Of a DNA stretch of 11,434 nucleotides, positions 1 through 8,853 are shown piece by piece. Every line of letters starts with the position of its first letter. Position 1 is the stretch's first letter. This stretch comes from an uncultured Candidatus Nitrosopelagicus sp. (GTDB taxonomy: Archaea; Thermoproteota; Nitrososphaeria; Nitrososphaerales; Nitrosopumilaceae): NCBI GenBank assembly GCA_937896695.1, contig CALBOT010000005.1:1-11434 (forward strand). Reading direction: 5' to 3'. The translations under genes were made by a program, and so were the position numbers. The notes under the pieces are model-generated. The model was not told the DNA's origin and searched no databases. It saw only the letters and a program-made list of their open reading frames with translations.

Positions 1-3000
1 TTCCTATTTTACCTGTTGATACTATAGTTTGAGAACCAGAATAAGATTGAGCAGAAGATGCAAGATCTCCTAATGAACCAGATGATGCAGGTGCTGATCC
101 AGAATATCCTCTTCTAACAAATAAGAATCCTGAAAAGTCTGTATCACTTGATGCATCGGCTCGAGATGCTGATTCAACAAGCATATATTCTGTTGCAAAT
201 CCTGTACTGCTTATCTTTTTTGCTGTTAAAATTTCACCAGCTGAAAATCCTGATACATTTACAACTGACATGGTTGCCATTGATTCAGAATGTATTCCTT
301 GAGGTGCAATTGCTGATGATGTTAATGTAGTTGAATTTGCAACATATAATTGTCCACCTACTGCATTAACAGTTTCTTTTTCAAATGTAGCAGTTGATAA
401 TGTTCCTCTTATTCTTGCATTTTCTACTTCTAAAAATCCACCTTGTGCCGCAGTCAATCTAAATCCAGAGCCTGCTAAATTAGAAGCAAATCCATCTGAT
501 TCAATAGTTCCATCTTTACGAATGATCATTGAACCACCTTGAAGTTTTTCGTTATCAAATTCCCAACCTGCTATTTGATTATCTGCAACTCCAGCAATAG
601 TATTTTTACCTAAAGAGAAAATTGTATTACCACCAGATGTACCTATAAGTCCAAAATTATCATTAGCTCTATATTTTAATTCTACAAATTCTGTATTATC
701 ATTTGATGCATCAAATGCCTTTACACCATAACTTGCACTTAAATGTACACCTGTATTTGCTAATTTTTGACTATCGATAGTCCAGCCAGCTATTTGATTT
801 GTTGAACCTAGTTGAAATATATTAACGCCGTTTTCTTTTCCTAATAAACCATAATCACTGTTACCAATATATTTCATTTCAACAAAAGAAGTATTTTCAT
901 TTGATGAATCAAATATTTTTAATCCGTAACTTGCGCTTAAATGTACACCTGTGTTTGATAATTTTTTATCATCAAATGTCCATCCAGCTATTACATTGCC
1001 AGTTTCACCTAATTTAAAGATTTCAGTACCTGTAGTGTTATAACCTATAATACCAAATTGTGTACTGTTTAGTCTACCTATTTCAATAATTTTACTATTA
1101 GCTGCAGAAGATCCTGAACTTATGGAAATTAGTTGTGCACCAGAATCTATTGTAACGGCTCCGTTAGTTGTACTTCTTTTGATGGAAACTGCATTAATTG
1201 ACCATCCCGCAATAGTACCACTTTCAGCTTTCAATTCACCAGATAAATCAACACTAAACGGTGCATCGTCAAATGTAGGTGCTCCTAGGAAAATACCTTC
1301 ATCTGCGTCTGCAATAAAAATATCATTGGAATTTCCTAACGTCAAACGTTTATTAGTTGTATTTAATATAAAATCAGTTCCTGTCAAATTGTCCGATCCT
1401 ATTGTAAATCCACCAATTTTACCGCCTGTAAATAACACGCTTGAACCAGTTATATCTCCTCCAGCTGAAACTTTGAATCCTGATGATGATATAAACGAAC
1501 CTGGATCTGTATTATCTTGCGATGATGAAATTCTAAATACATCGCCTACTGATAATGAAGATGAACCTATTGCAAATCCACCTATTGTACCACCTGCCTC
1601 TGCTGTTATAGTACCTTGTAATACTACATCACCATCATTAGCTAAATGAAAATTAGATGAAGATATTTCTATTAATCCATTTGCACCAGATACAAAATTA
1701 TCATCACTTCCTAAAAAGAAAGTGTTAGTTCTAATTTCTAATTGTGCTGGATTGGTTCTATATTTAAAGAAACTTGAAGAATCTTGTACTAATTCTAAAC
1801 CTACACCTGCATAGTTATCAGGACTATCTGGTAATACAGAACCTGAAAACATTAAGAATCCTGCTCCTTTTCCTGCAGATGCAGATGAAAATCCTTGGTA
1901 ACCAATTGATCTAATAAACCCTGAAGAAACTCCAGCCATTTCTATACCAGAACCAACAGTATTTCCTATAAACACAGAACCTGATAATAAATTTCCTTCT
2001 CCTTCAATATAAGTATTATCGCCATCAAATATTGCTCCTTGAGCAAATGTTTCTACTTCTGCGGGTGCTCCTAAATAATCTAAATATTGAAACTTAAATG
2101 CTAATGGAGCATTCATTTTATCAGTAGGAATTCTGATATTCATTTCAGCTGTATTTGGTGAAAATCCTGTTTCAACATTTGCTGATAATTGAATATTTTT
2201 TATAAATGTTTTACCTTTTCTAACTACAAATTTTAGTACATAATTATCTGTATCTTCTGGTACAAATTGTACTATGTTTGCTATATTTTGTGCACCTGCC
2301 TCGTATTCTACAGTTCCTAAATATTGACCTAAACTAATATCAGTAAGTGCTGGAGCTGATCCTTCTACCGGAGCTCCTAATATACCACCTCTATATTCTT
2401 TTGTTTCACGCATGGTAGATGATTCTCCGGCTGAACCAGAAATATATACATCTAATCGCAAATCATTGACTGAAGTATTTGCTGGATTCATACTGCCAGA
2501 ATCAAGACCTTTTGTAAAGAACAATAATTGATATTCTGTATCTTTATATAATGTAGGTGAATAAAAATCTTTTAAAGAAAATATGATAGAATCTGTATTA
2601 TTATCAATATCTCCTTCTAATAGTACTGATTCACCTGAAACGTCATTATCAAAAGTAGCTGTACCATTTGTTACATTCCAATATCTATTTATTCTATCTT
2701 GACTTGGAAATTCTCCCATAGAAGTATCTTTGACTCCTAATATAATATCTGGTGATGAATCTGTTTTATCTATTAATGCATCTTGTTGTTCCAATATAGT
2801 ATTTCCTGCATCAATATAATCGCCAGGAGCTCCCATTAATTTATAAGATGTTTTTACAGAAAATATGTCTCCGGTTGCTGGTTCAATATTATTTAAAATA
2901 ATGTTTGCAAATGACATTGAATTTTCAGTATCTTGTGACATTTGCGGAACCCAATAACTCATTGTAAATGCAGAATTATTAAAATCAACTACATGTTCTC

Positions 3001-4303
3001 CTTCAGATTTACTCTGTCTTCCTATTTTATAATTAAAAGGTGGATGTAATTTTGCTGTAGTAGAATTTTCTACTTCGACTATTGTTCCTACATATGTGCT
3101 ATCTACTCTTCTATTTCCACCTCCTGTACTAACATGGGTGCTAGTATGGTGGACTACTCTACCTTTATTATTTAGATGTGCATCGCTAGGAGCTGTTATT
3201 TTAGGATTGTTTATAACAACAGTTGCACCTAAATGATGACTTGCTGTTAATGGAAATCCTGTTACTGTTATCGTCGTAGTATCAGGTGGATTAAATACTA
3301 TTGTCTGTATTGATGTTACTGCGGTATCTTCAACTGTACGAGAATCATTAACATTAGCTGTAGTTGCAGTCGTTGCTGTTGATGGAGATGCAAAAGTTGG
3401 AGATATTGGTGCTAATGTAGTAGTTGTTGTTCCACCTGGACCTGTTAGCCCAACTCCAGCTGTTGCGTTATTAACTGCGGCAGTTGATAATCCAGTTGAT
3501 GTAGCTACTGCATTTGCGTTCTGAGCTGATGAGTTACCTATTACAGCTGGTGAATTTGCAAATGATGATGGCATTGCAACCGCTATTGATGCATTTCCTC
3601 TTGCTGGTGTATTTCTTGATAATGATCCTTCAAGGAACGGTGCAATTTGAGGACCTATAGGACTAACAGGCTGCGTTATTGTAGTATAACCTGCTCCAGG
3701 TCCTGTACCTGATACTTTTATTGATGCTCCGTCACCATTAACAACTTTAAAAAATGTTGGTAAGTCTGTTATTTCAGAAAATGTTTTTACCTTTTCTTCA
3801 ATTGTAACTTTAGGTTGCTGTAATAAAATTATTTCGTTATCATTTCGTCTTTTAGGAGCTACTCTAGATTCTCTTAACCATAATACATTTGGTAAATCTT
3901 TCCAATTTACATTTGCAGAATCTGCAGAAAATGGCAATCTTCTACCACTCCTAACATCAATTAATGCACGCGCTCCTAAGTAAAATGTACATCTGCCTTC
4001 TGGTGTATCATCGTATACATAAACTGCAATAACTCGTGTACCATCTTTTTCTTGATAATTTAAAACTTCATAATAAATTGGATCACCATTATAATCTAAT
4101 ATTTCAATATGAACTCTTGAATCATCTACTAATGAATCTGGATCGCCACGGAATTTAAATACATTTTTTCCAGCTGTTAATGTTTCAGGAAACTCTGTAA
4201 CTTGGAAATAGTTTTCTGAAGTAGCTGATCTATCAATAATATCGTAACGAATATTGGAATTTTCTACTAATCCTATATACGCGGCTTCTTTTCTTATTGG
4301 CAT
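1..4303 (-). CDS. giant phage fibre/structural protein, C-terminus cut by window edge
   Basis: I read this frame codon by codon from the ATG at 4303 to base 2: 1434 codons and no stop, so the C-terminus lies outside the window. The start has an AGGG site 7 nt upstream. The N-terminus (MPIRKEAAYIGLVENSN) opens a beta-rich region of about 200 residues. Then comes a Thr/Ala/Ser/Asn-rich low-complexity stretch (about residues 235-330, with a five-Thr run), then a His-rich patch (HHTSTHVS, near 3150). The last third is rich in SSSG and GS motifs and carries six IGGF/IAGW repeats (563-1585). Such repeats, length and composition fit a virion tail fibre or other exposed structural protein that would contact the host surface. 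No enzymatic motif was recognised. It follows the replication genes after a 50-bp gap. The structural role is well supported by composition and neighbours; the precise fibre identity is inference. Confidence 0.8.
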   Translation of the reverse strand, partial: MPIRKEAAYIGLVENSNIRYDIIDRSATSENYFQVTEFPETLTAGKNVFKFRGDPDSLVDDSRVHIEILDYNGDPIYYEVLNYQEKDGTRVIAVYVYDDTPEGRCTFYLGARALIDVRSGRRLPFSADSANVNWKDLPNVLWLRESRVAPKRRNDNEIILLQQPKVTIEEKVKTFSEITDLPTFFKVVNGDGASIKVSGTGPGAGYTTITQPVSPIGPQIAPFLEGSLSRNTPARGNASIAVAMPSSFANSPAVIGNSSAQNANAVATSTGLSTAAVNNATAGVGLTGPGGTTTTTLAPISPTFASPSTATTATTANVNDSRTVEDTAVTSIQTIVFNPPDTTTITVTGFPLTASHHLGATVVINNPKITAPSDAHLNNKGRVVHHTSTHVSTGGGNRRVDSTYVGTIVEVENSTTAKLHPPFNYKIGRQSKSEGEHVVDFNNSAFTMSYWVPQMSQDTENSMSFANIILNNIEPATGDIFSVKTSYKLMGAPGDYIDAGNTILEQQDALIDKTDSSPDIILGVKDTSMGEFPSQDRINRYWNVTNGTATFDNDVSGESVLLEGDIDNNTDSIIFSLKDFYSPTLYKDTEYQLLFFTKGLDSGSMNPANTSVNDLRLDVYISGSAGESSTMRETKEYRGGILGAPVEGSAPALTDISLGQYLGTVEYEAGAQNIANIVQFVPEDTDNYVLKFVVRKGKTFIKNIQLSANVETGFSPNTAEMNIRIPTDKMNAPLAFKFQYLDYLGAPAEVETFAQGAIFDGDNTYIEGEGNLLSGSVFIGNTVGSGIEMAGVSSGFIRSIGYQGFSSASAGKGAGFLMFSGSVLPDSPDNYAGVGLELVQDSSSFFKYRTNPAQLEIRTNTFFLGSDDNFVSGANGLIEISSSNFHLANDGDVVLQGTITAEAGGTIGGFAIGSSSLSVGDVFRISSSQDNTDPGSFISSSGFKVSAGGDITGSSVLFTGGKIGGFTIGSDNLTGTDFILNTTNKRLTLGNSNDIFIADADEGIFLGAPTFDDAPFSVDLSGELKAESGTIAGWSINAVSIKRSTTNGAVTIDSGAQLISISSGSSAANSKIIEIGRLNSTQFGIIGYNTTGTEIFKLGETGNVIAGWTFDDKKLSNTGVHLSASYGLKIFDSSNENTSFVEMKYIGNSDYGLLGKENGVNIFQLGSTNQIAGWTIDSQKLANTGVHLSASYGVKAFDASNDNTEFVELKYRANDNFGLIGTSGGNTIFSLGKNTIAGVADNQIAGWEFDNEKLQGGSMIIRKDGTIESDGFASNLAGSGFRLTAAQGGFLEVENARIRGTLSTATFEKETVNAVGGQLYVANSTTLTSSAIAPQGIHSESMATMSVVNVSGFSAGEILTAKKISSTGFATEYMLVESASRADASSDTDFSGFLFVRRGYSGSAPASSGSLGDLASSAQSYSGSQTIVSTGKIG
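563..1585 (-). repeat. six IGGF/IAGW repeats inside the fibre gene
   Basis: The motif I-(A/G)-G-(W/F) recurs in frame six times. Its Ile codons begin on the plus strand at 1583, 1415 (both IGGF), 1211, 989, 791 and 572 (all IAGW), giving spacings of 168, 204, 222, 198 and 219 bp. Similar IAGW-type repeats occur in phage minor tail and fibre proteins. They probably form repeated beta-structured shaft segments. Confidence 0.75.
575..991 (-). repeat. near-identical tandem fibre units, about 200 bp each
   Basis: Two neighbouring IAGW units are far more alike than the others. Both contain NTGVHLSASYG, followed by K-x-FD-(A/S)-SN-(E/D)-NT-x-FVE-(M/L)-KY and a closing IF-x-LG. Their DNA is also close, for example the shared plus-strand stretch TTAAATGTACACCTGT near 750 and 939. 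The first unit spans 794-991 (66 codons) and the second 575-793 (73 codons). This looks like a recent internal duplication. Confidence 0.8.
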
Positions 4304-4353
4304 GTATTATCCCTGATAATTATAGTATACTTTTATATAAATATGGAAATATA
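4304..4353 (-). promoter_or_regulatory. 50-bp gap before the fibre gene, possible promoter
   Basis: The gap reads on the minus strand as TTATATAAAAGTATAC, then TATAAT, then CAGGGATAATAC before the ATG. AGGG is the ribosome site. TATAAT (4324-4319) is a possible -10 but lies very close to the start codon and has no good -35. A change from replication to structural genes makes a promoter here plausible. Confidence 0.3.
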
Positions 4354-7300
4354 CTAATTATAAGAAATTTTTGAATAGCTGTTTGTCTTTTTTATTTCAA
4401 TTAATTTATCAACAATATCCCTCATAGCATCTATATGAGAAATACATAAAATAAATCCAAATTGAGATTTTAAATAATCAAACAACATGTACATTGAATT
4501 TAGATTATCTGAATCTAATACACCAAATCCTTCATCTATTGCAAGGAAATTTGGTCTTGGTAAATTAGATACATTTATCAATGAAGTTCTAATAGCTAAA
4601 GATGAAATAAACTTTTCCATACCAGAAGTTAATTCTAATGGCCAATAATTATCATCATCATAAACAATATGAGCATTTATATTTTTACCATCTGTTGTTA
4701 ATACAATTGTAAATTCAACTATTTGATTTAGAATATTATTTATTTCTGATTCAATTTGCGGAAGTGCTTTTGATATTAAATGATATGGAACGCCATCTCT
4801 TTGGACTGCTTTTTGATAATATTCATATCCTTTATATTGTTGTTCTAAATCTTTTAATCTATCTATACCGTCTTGAGCATCTTGTCTAGATTTTTCTGCC
4901 ATTTTTAACTTACCAGACAATGTTAATAATTTAGAATCTAATTGAGACAACTCAAAATTAACTGTTGTTATCTCATCACGAATTTCTTCAATTTCAAAAT
5001 TTTTCTTTTTATTGTATTCTATATTATCTTTTTGTTTTAAAGATTTTTTAAGTTCAGATTTTTTAGATTTTAAGTCTTCTCGTCCTTTATGAATTTGCCA
5101 TTTGAATTGTTCAAGTTCTCTTTCTAAATTATTTAATGATCTTTCAGAATCATTTACATTATCTTTTAACTGAGCTAATACTTGTAACTTTTCTTTTGGT
5201 TTATCTTCATGTTCTATTTTTGCAATACCATCTTCAAAATGTTTAATATCAAATTCAATAGCTTGTTCTTCATCAATCAATTTAGGTAAAAGATCTGCAA
5301 CTTGTTTTGTTTCTTGTAACCATGGATTAGCCATACAAAAACTACAATTTTCATCCCATTCATGTTTATCTAATTTTGATACCATTTTTTGAGCATGTTG
5401 TATTTTCAATTGTTTTAATTTAAGATCATTGTTTAATTTTATAACAGTATCTTGATAATCTTTTAATTCAATTAATGCATCTTGTAAAGACTTTTCATCA
5501 ATTTTATTTATTTTTTGATTTATTTCTTTAACAAGTTTTTTCTGTTCACGAATCATTTCTTTTTGAGTATCTCTTGACATAACAATTTCTTCAAGATCTT
5601 CTTCTATACTCTGAATTTCTTTATCAATATCTTCTGGACTATCTAGTGTATCGTCAACTTTCTTTAATTCTTTTGTCAATGAAAATATAATATCATTAAG
5701 ATTTGTTTTCATTTCTTCATGCTCAGATTTATCTAATTTCATTTGCTCGTATGAACCAGTATATTGAGTTATGATATCATTTGCATTAACTAAATCAGAT
5801 GAAAAATCTTTTCGTTTATATTCTCTAATTAATGCAGCTGTTTCTCTTATTTCTTCATGTCCAACTAAATATTGTTGTTCAAATATATCAATATCTAAAA
5901 ACTGTGATAGTAAATCTTTTCTTTCTCTTTGAGTTTTATCAATGAATCCTGTATTATTGTTTTGTAAAGATAATGCTGTTAAAACAAAATCTTCATATGA
6001 ACCTAAATATTGCCTGATACTTTTATTTGTAGTATCTCTTTGATCTCCGTTTAAGTTTTCTTCGTTACCGTCTTTATCAACTCTCCAAAAATTAACATCA
6101 ACTTTTACATGGCCTCGATTATTTTTTTTACCAACACGTTCAATAAAATAAGAATATTTTCCTAGTTCAAATTCAAATTTACAATGAAATCTAGATTTTT
6201 TATTATTGAGTACATGAGCTGCTTTTTTAGTTCTTGAACATCTATCAAAACAACAAAATGCAATTGCATCTAATAATGTTGATTTACCAGATGCATTGGG
6301 AGCGAATAGTCCATAACTTCCTAACATGTTAGTAAAATCAACATCATTATCTTCTCCATAACTAAACATATTAGAAAATTCAAAATGTTTAGGTGTCCAA
6401 GTAATATTTCTTGTTAATGTACTCGTTGGTAATTTTGAATGTACAGTTCTATTAATATGTCTTACAGTATCTAACAAAGTATCATCTAATCCATATTCAT
6501 CAGATAAATAATCAGTTATTACACCATTTTGCCATTCTACGTCTCTGACATTACCAAAATTAATTTTATTTTGAGCATCTGTAGTATTTAAAGCATTTAT
6601 TTTTTGGATTGAAATATCTTGTACTTTATATTTTGATCTTATATCTGCTATTATTTGTTTTAATGTTCCTGAATCTGTATCTTTTACTTTTAATCGTAAT
6701 CTAGGTTTTTTAGGAACTTTTGGATTTTGATTTAATATTTTACCATTATCAATTTCATAAGTATAATATCCATAATCATTTACAATTTCAACAAACTCTG
6801 ATTTTTTAGTTTTTAAGTCCCAAACCATAATACCATGCCCTAACGATTCTCCATGATTTTGTTGAATCAATGAACCTGCATATGCTATTGTTTTTTCATT
6901 ATTAAGATATTGTGGTTTATGAATATCTCCTAATAGTACCAAATCATGTCCAATAAACATATCTGTAGTTACATGTGTATTACTTAATGTAAAACCTGCA
7001 TCTGTTGAAGCGTTATGAACTGATCCGTGATGTAATGCAATCTTAAAATTTCCTTCAAAATCATTAGCATGTATATATTTTACAGGCTTTTCATCCACCG
7101 CCATTACGTTAAAGTGTACACCTTGGATATCGTATACACCGTTGTCTTTAAGATAGTGTAAGTTCTTATGATTGATGGCTTTAACAATAGGACTTAAGGC
7201 GTCAAGTCTATAATTATTATTTAGATTGCAATCATGATTTCCTAATATTACTATGGTAGGTAATAGATCTGCAAGATTCGAAAAGAATTCAGATGTTAAA

Positions 7301-7485
7301 TCTATCAATTCTGGAGACATATCTGTTTTTGCATGTACAATATCTCCTGCTACATATATTATATCATTTTCAGATTTAGTCTTTTTTAAATATGAATATA
7401 ATCTTCTAAATACTTGTCTATATTCTTTATGACGTTTTACATTTCTTATATGCACGTCTGCTATGTGATATATTTTATTTATCAT
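4354..7485 (-). CDS. Mre11-Rad50 (gp47-gp46 / SbcD-SbcC) single-chain fusion
   Basis: One uninterrupted frame encodes both subunits of the Mre11-Rad50 end-processing nuclease. Numbering is from the ATG at 7485 (1043 aa), chosen over an in-frame ATG at 7515 because it overlaps the primase stop as ATGA, has upstream AGGA sites and gives a normal Mre11 N-terminus (MINKIYHIADVHI). Residues 1-295 are the Mre11 phosphoesterase and cap, with metal motifs D10-x-H12, GD48-x-x-H51, GNHD (82-85), HHG (152-154) and GDIH (186-189). Residues ~296-360 resemble a Rad50-binding tail or linker. The Rad50 part follows: Walker A APNASGKST (395-403), a long charged coiled coil broken by the zinc hook CSFC (714-717), signature TSGMEKF (953-959; usual form SGGE), Walker B FLAIDEGF (D984, E985) and a SH switch near 1016. 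In T4 these are two genes that support recombination-dependent replication and repair. The domain calls are firm; the benefit of fusion is inference. Confidence 0.93.
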   Translation of the reverse strand: MINKIYHIADVHIRNVKRHKEYRQVFRRLYSYLKKTKSENDIIYVAGDIVHAKTDMSPELIDLTSEFFSNLADLLPTIVILGNHDCNLNNNYRLDALSPIVKAINHKNLHYLKDNGVYDIQGVHFNVMAVDEKPVKYIHANDFEGNFKIALHHGSVHNASTDAGFTLSNTHVTTDMFIGHDLVLLGDIHKPQYLNNEKTIAYAGSLIQQNHGESLGHGIMVWDLKTKKSEFVEIVNDYGYYTYEIDNGKILNQNPKVPKKPRLRLKVKDTDSGTLKQIIADIRSKYKVQDISIQKINALNTTDAQNKINFGNVRDVEWQNGVITDYLSDEYGLDDTLLDTVRHINRTVHSKLPTSTLTRNITWTPKHFEFSNMFSYGEDNDVDFTNMLGSYGLFAPNASGKSTLLDAIAFCCFDRCSRTKKAAHVLNNKKSRFHCKFEFELGKYSYFIERVGKKNNRGHVKVDVNFWRVDKDGNEENLNGDQRDTTNKSIRQYLGSYEDFVLTALSLQNNNTGFIDKTQRERKDLLSQFLDIDIFEQQYLVGHEEIRETAALIREYKRKDFSSDLVNANDIITQYTGSYEQMKLDKSEHEEMKTNLNDIIFSLTKELKKVDDTLDSPEDIDKEIQSIEEDLEEIVMSRDTQKEMIREQKKLVKEINQKINKIDEKSLQDALIELKDYQDTVIKLNNDLKLKQLKIQHAQKMVSKLDKHEWDENCSFCMANPWLQETKQVADLLPKLIDEEQAIEFDIKHFEDGIAKIEHEDKPKEKLQVLAQLKDNVNDSERSLNNLERELEQFKWQIHKGREDLKSKKSELKKSLKQKDNIEYNKKKNFEIEEIRDEITTVNFELSQLDSKLLTLSGKLKMAEKSRQDAQDGIDRLKDLEQQYKGYEYYQKAVQRDGVPYHLISKALPQIESEINNILNQIVEFTIVLTTDGKNINAHIVYDDDNYWPLELTSGMEKFISSLAIRTSLINVSNLPRPNFLAIDEGFGVLDSDNLNSMYMLFDYLKSQFGFILCISHIDAMRDIVDKLIEIKKTNSYSKISYN

Positions 7486-8405
7486 ATTCCTAATATCCTT
7501 TGTTCCATTAACCATTCAGATGTCAATTTTTCTGTATTGGCCAATATACTATTTATTTTTCCAAATCCAATATCACTTGGATCTTTTTCTTCTATATCAA
7601 CAAAATAAACATCTACTCCATTTGCCATAAAATATTCTGCTGTTTCTATTGCTTGTTTTCTTGCATCTTTATCTAAACAAATATAAATTGTTTTTACATT
7701 GTTTTCTATAATTCTATGTTTCAATTGATTTGGAATTGTTTTACCAAATAATGGAATTGCATTTCTTCTTATGGCAATTGCATCAAATGCACCTTCTACT
7801 AAACAAACTGGATAATTCCAATTTACATGTAATTCAAATCCTACTATATCTTTTGATACTTGTGGATTTTTATGTTTAAATGTATCATCTTCATAATATG
7901 CGCGACCTACAAAATAATTTAATACGCCATTTGCATCATAACTTGGAATAATTACTTTACCAGAATATGGCCCTGAATCACAATATCCAATTCTATATTT
8001 TAATATATCATATATTGTAATATTTCTCTTTTTAAGATAATAAACAGCATTTCTATATTCAGGAGATAATTTATTTAATTTCCATAATGGTTTGAATTCT
8101 GCAGGAAGTTCTACAGCTTTTGTATTTGTTGTAGTTATTTTGGGACGATATTCTGTTTCTTCTATATATTCAAATAATTTAGATATTTTAAATCGTTCAA
8201 CTTTTAGTTTTTTAAATAATGTAATTATTTTTCTTCCAGCTGCATTACAAACCCAACAATGCCAATGTTGAGAATTCATATTAACTTCTAGTTTCTTTTT
8301 ATTATGATGACAAAAAGGACAATGAAATGCCACGTTGCCTTTATTTGTTGATCTACCTTTACCTAAGACAGATTCTACTAATGTCAGTAATTTAAAATTC
8401 GTCAT
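7482..8405 (-). CDS. DnaG-type DNA primase (T4 gp61-like)
   Basis: This 307-residue protein makes short RNA primers for lagging-strand synthesis, normally together with a replicative helicase that is not in this window. An N-terminal CHC2-type zinc ribbon is visible: C29-x-x-C32, then HWHC-x-x-C with C50 and C53. A basic stretch follows, then an RNA-polymerase-like segment with SGKVIIPSYD (148-157) and YFVGR. The TOPRIM fold has the catalytic acid in LVEGAFDA (E204) and the metal-binding pair LDKDA (D245, D247). The size is near that of compact phage primases, without a helicase domain. No clear Shine-Dalgarno sequence precedes the ATG. The stop overlaps the next start (ATGA), so the Mre11-Rad50 fusion is probably translationally coupled to it. 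Confidence 0.9.
   Translation of the reverse strand: MTNFKLLTLVESVLGKGRSTNKGNVAFHCPFCHHNKKKLEVNMNSQHWHCWVCNAAGRKIITLFKKLKVERFKISKLFEYIEETEYRPKITTTNTKAVELPAEFKPLWKLNKLSPEYRNAVYYLKKRNITIYDILKYRIGYCDSGPYSGKVIIPSYDANGVLNYFVGRAYYEDDTFKHKNPQVSKDIVGFELHVNWNYPVCLVEGAFDAIAIRRNAIPLFGKTIPNQLKHRIIENNVKTIYICLDKDARKQAIETAEYFMANGVDVYFVDIEEKDPSDIGFGKINSILANTEKLTSEWLMEQRILGI
7483..7485 (-). promoter_or_regulatory. ATGA stop-start overlap coupling primase to Mre11-Rad50
   Basis: The ATG at 7485-7483 overlaps the primase TGA at 7484-7482. Upstream AGGA sites (AAAGGATATTAGGAATATG) support re-initiation here, and this decides the start against the ATG at 7515, which would overlap the primase by 34 nt and add ten residues before the conserved Mre11 start. 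Confidence 0.7.
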
Positions 8406-8444
8406 GTATACTAATATAAAGAAAACTTTTCAAATAACCAAATT
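8406..8444 (-). promoter_or_regulatory. 39-bp gap before the primase, possible promoter
   Basis: The gap ends TTTATATTAGTATAC directly before the primase ATG, sharing TTATAT and AGTATAC with the gap before the fibre gene. No Shine-Dalgarno sequence is visible. This is one of only two real gaps among the left-hand genes, so it may hold a phage regulatory signal. Confidence 0.3.
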
Positions 8445-8852
8445 TTATTCAGAAAACCATGATTTTGGAATTTGTTTTTCTGCCCATGGTATTTGATGTT
8501 TATCACACCAATCTCCGTATGTAGTTTTACTACCTTTTCGTATTTTTGTTTTACCTGACATGAATACTATTCTTATATCTAATTCTGGATGCTGTTTTTT
8601 TATTAATAAATGTTTTTTACGATCTTCAGCAACCCATCTACCTTTTGTTTCTACTAAAATACCATTAGGTAATGTAAAATCTATAGTATAAGTATGTTCA
8701 GTTTGTGGTTTGATATAATCTATAACTGTAGTTTCGTATTCAAATTTAATTTTATTTTCTGAAAGTTGATCTGCAACTTTATGTTCAAATCCGCTTCTGT
8801 AACCGTGTTTAATTGCGTTCTTTCGAACTTTTGATTTTGATCTCCATGCCAT
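8445..8852 (-). CDS. T7 endonuclease I-like Holliday junction resolvase
   Basis: The 135 residues align almost end to end with the remembered sequence of phage T7 gene 3 product, which cuts four-way junctions and branched DNA. Shared blocks include RSG-(F/L)-E, KFEYE, HTY, DF, LPNG, VETKG, DRKKHLLI and HPELDIRIVF. The catalytic set of this PD-(D/E)XK family is all present: E23, D58, E68 and K70, matching T7 E20, D55, E65 and K67. The basic C-terminal tail of the T7 protein is missing here; the protein ends soon after IPKSWFSE. It begins 1 nt after the phoH stop (TAATATG) with no strong Shine-Dalgarno, so translation coupled to phoH is likely. In this set of genes it probably resolves recombination intermediates before packaging. 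Confidence 0.95.
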   Translation of the reverse strand: MAWRSKSKVRKNAIKHGYRSGFEHKVADQLSENKIKFEYETTVIDYIKPQTEHTYTIDFTLPNGILVETKGRWVAEDRKKHLLIKKQHPELDIRIVFMSGKTKIRKGSKTTYGDWCDKHQIPWAEKQIPKSWFSE

Positions 8853-8853
8853 A

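Noticed and set aside
148..330. Plus-strand 60-codon open frame
   Set aside because: It is antisense to the fibre gene, Leu/Gln-rich and without any recognisable feature.
1122..1649. Plus-strand 175-codon open frame
   Set aside because: It lies antisense to the fibre gene and mirrors its Ser/Gly/Ile repeats; its Pro-rich sequence shows no domain and no ribosome site.
4336..4343. TATAAATA, the T4 late promoter core, on the plus strand
   Set aside because: It faces the wrong way for every phage gene in this window and the region is AT-rich, so chance is likely.
7486..7515. Upstream ATG at 7515 as the start of the Mre11-Rad50 gene
   Set aside because: It would overlap the primase by 34 nt and add MVNGTKDIRN before the conserved start; the ATGA overlap at 7485 is better placed.
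7414..7608. Plus-strand 64-codon open frame
   Set aside because: It is antisense to the primase end and Mre11 start, both of which have clear conserved motifs.
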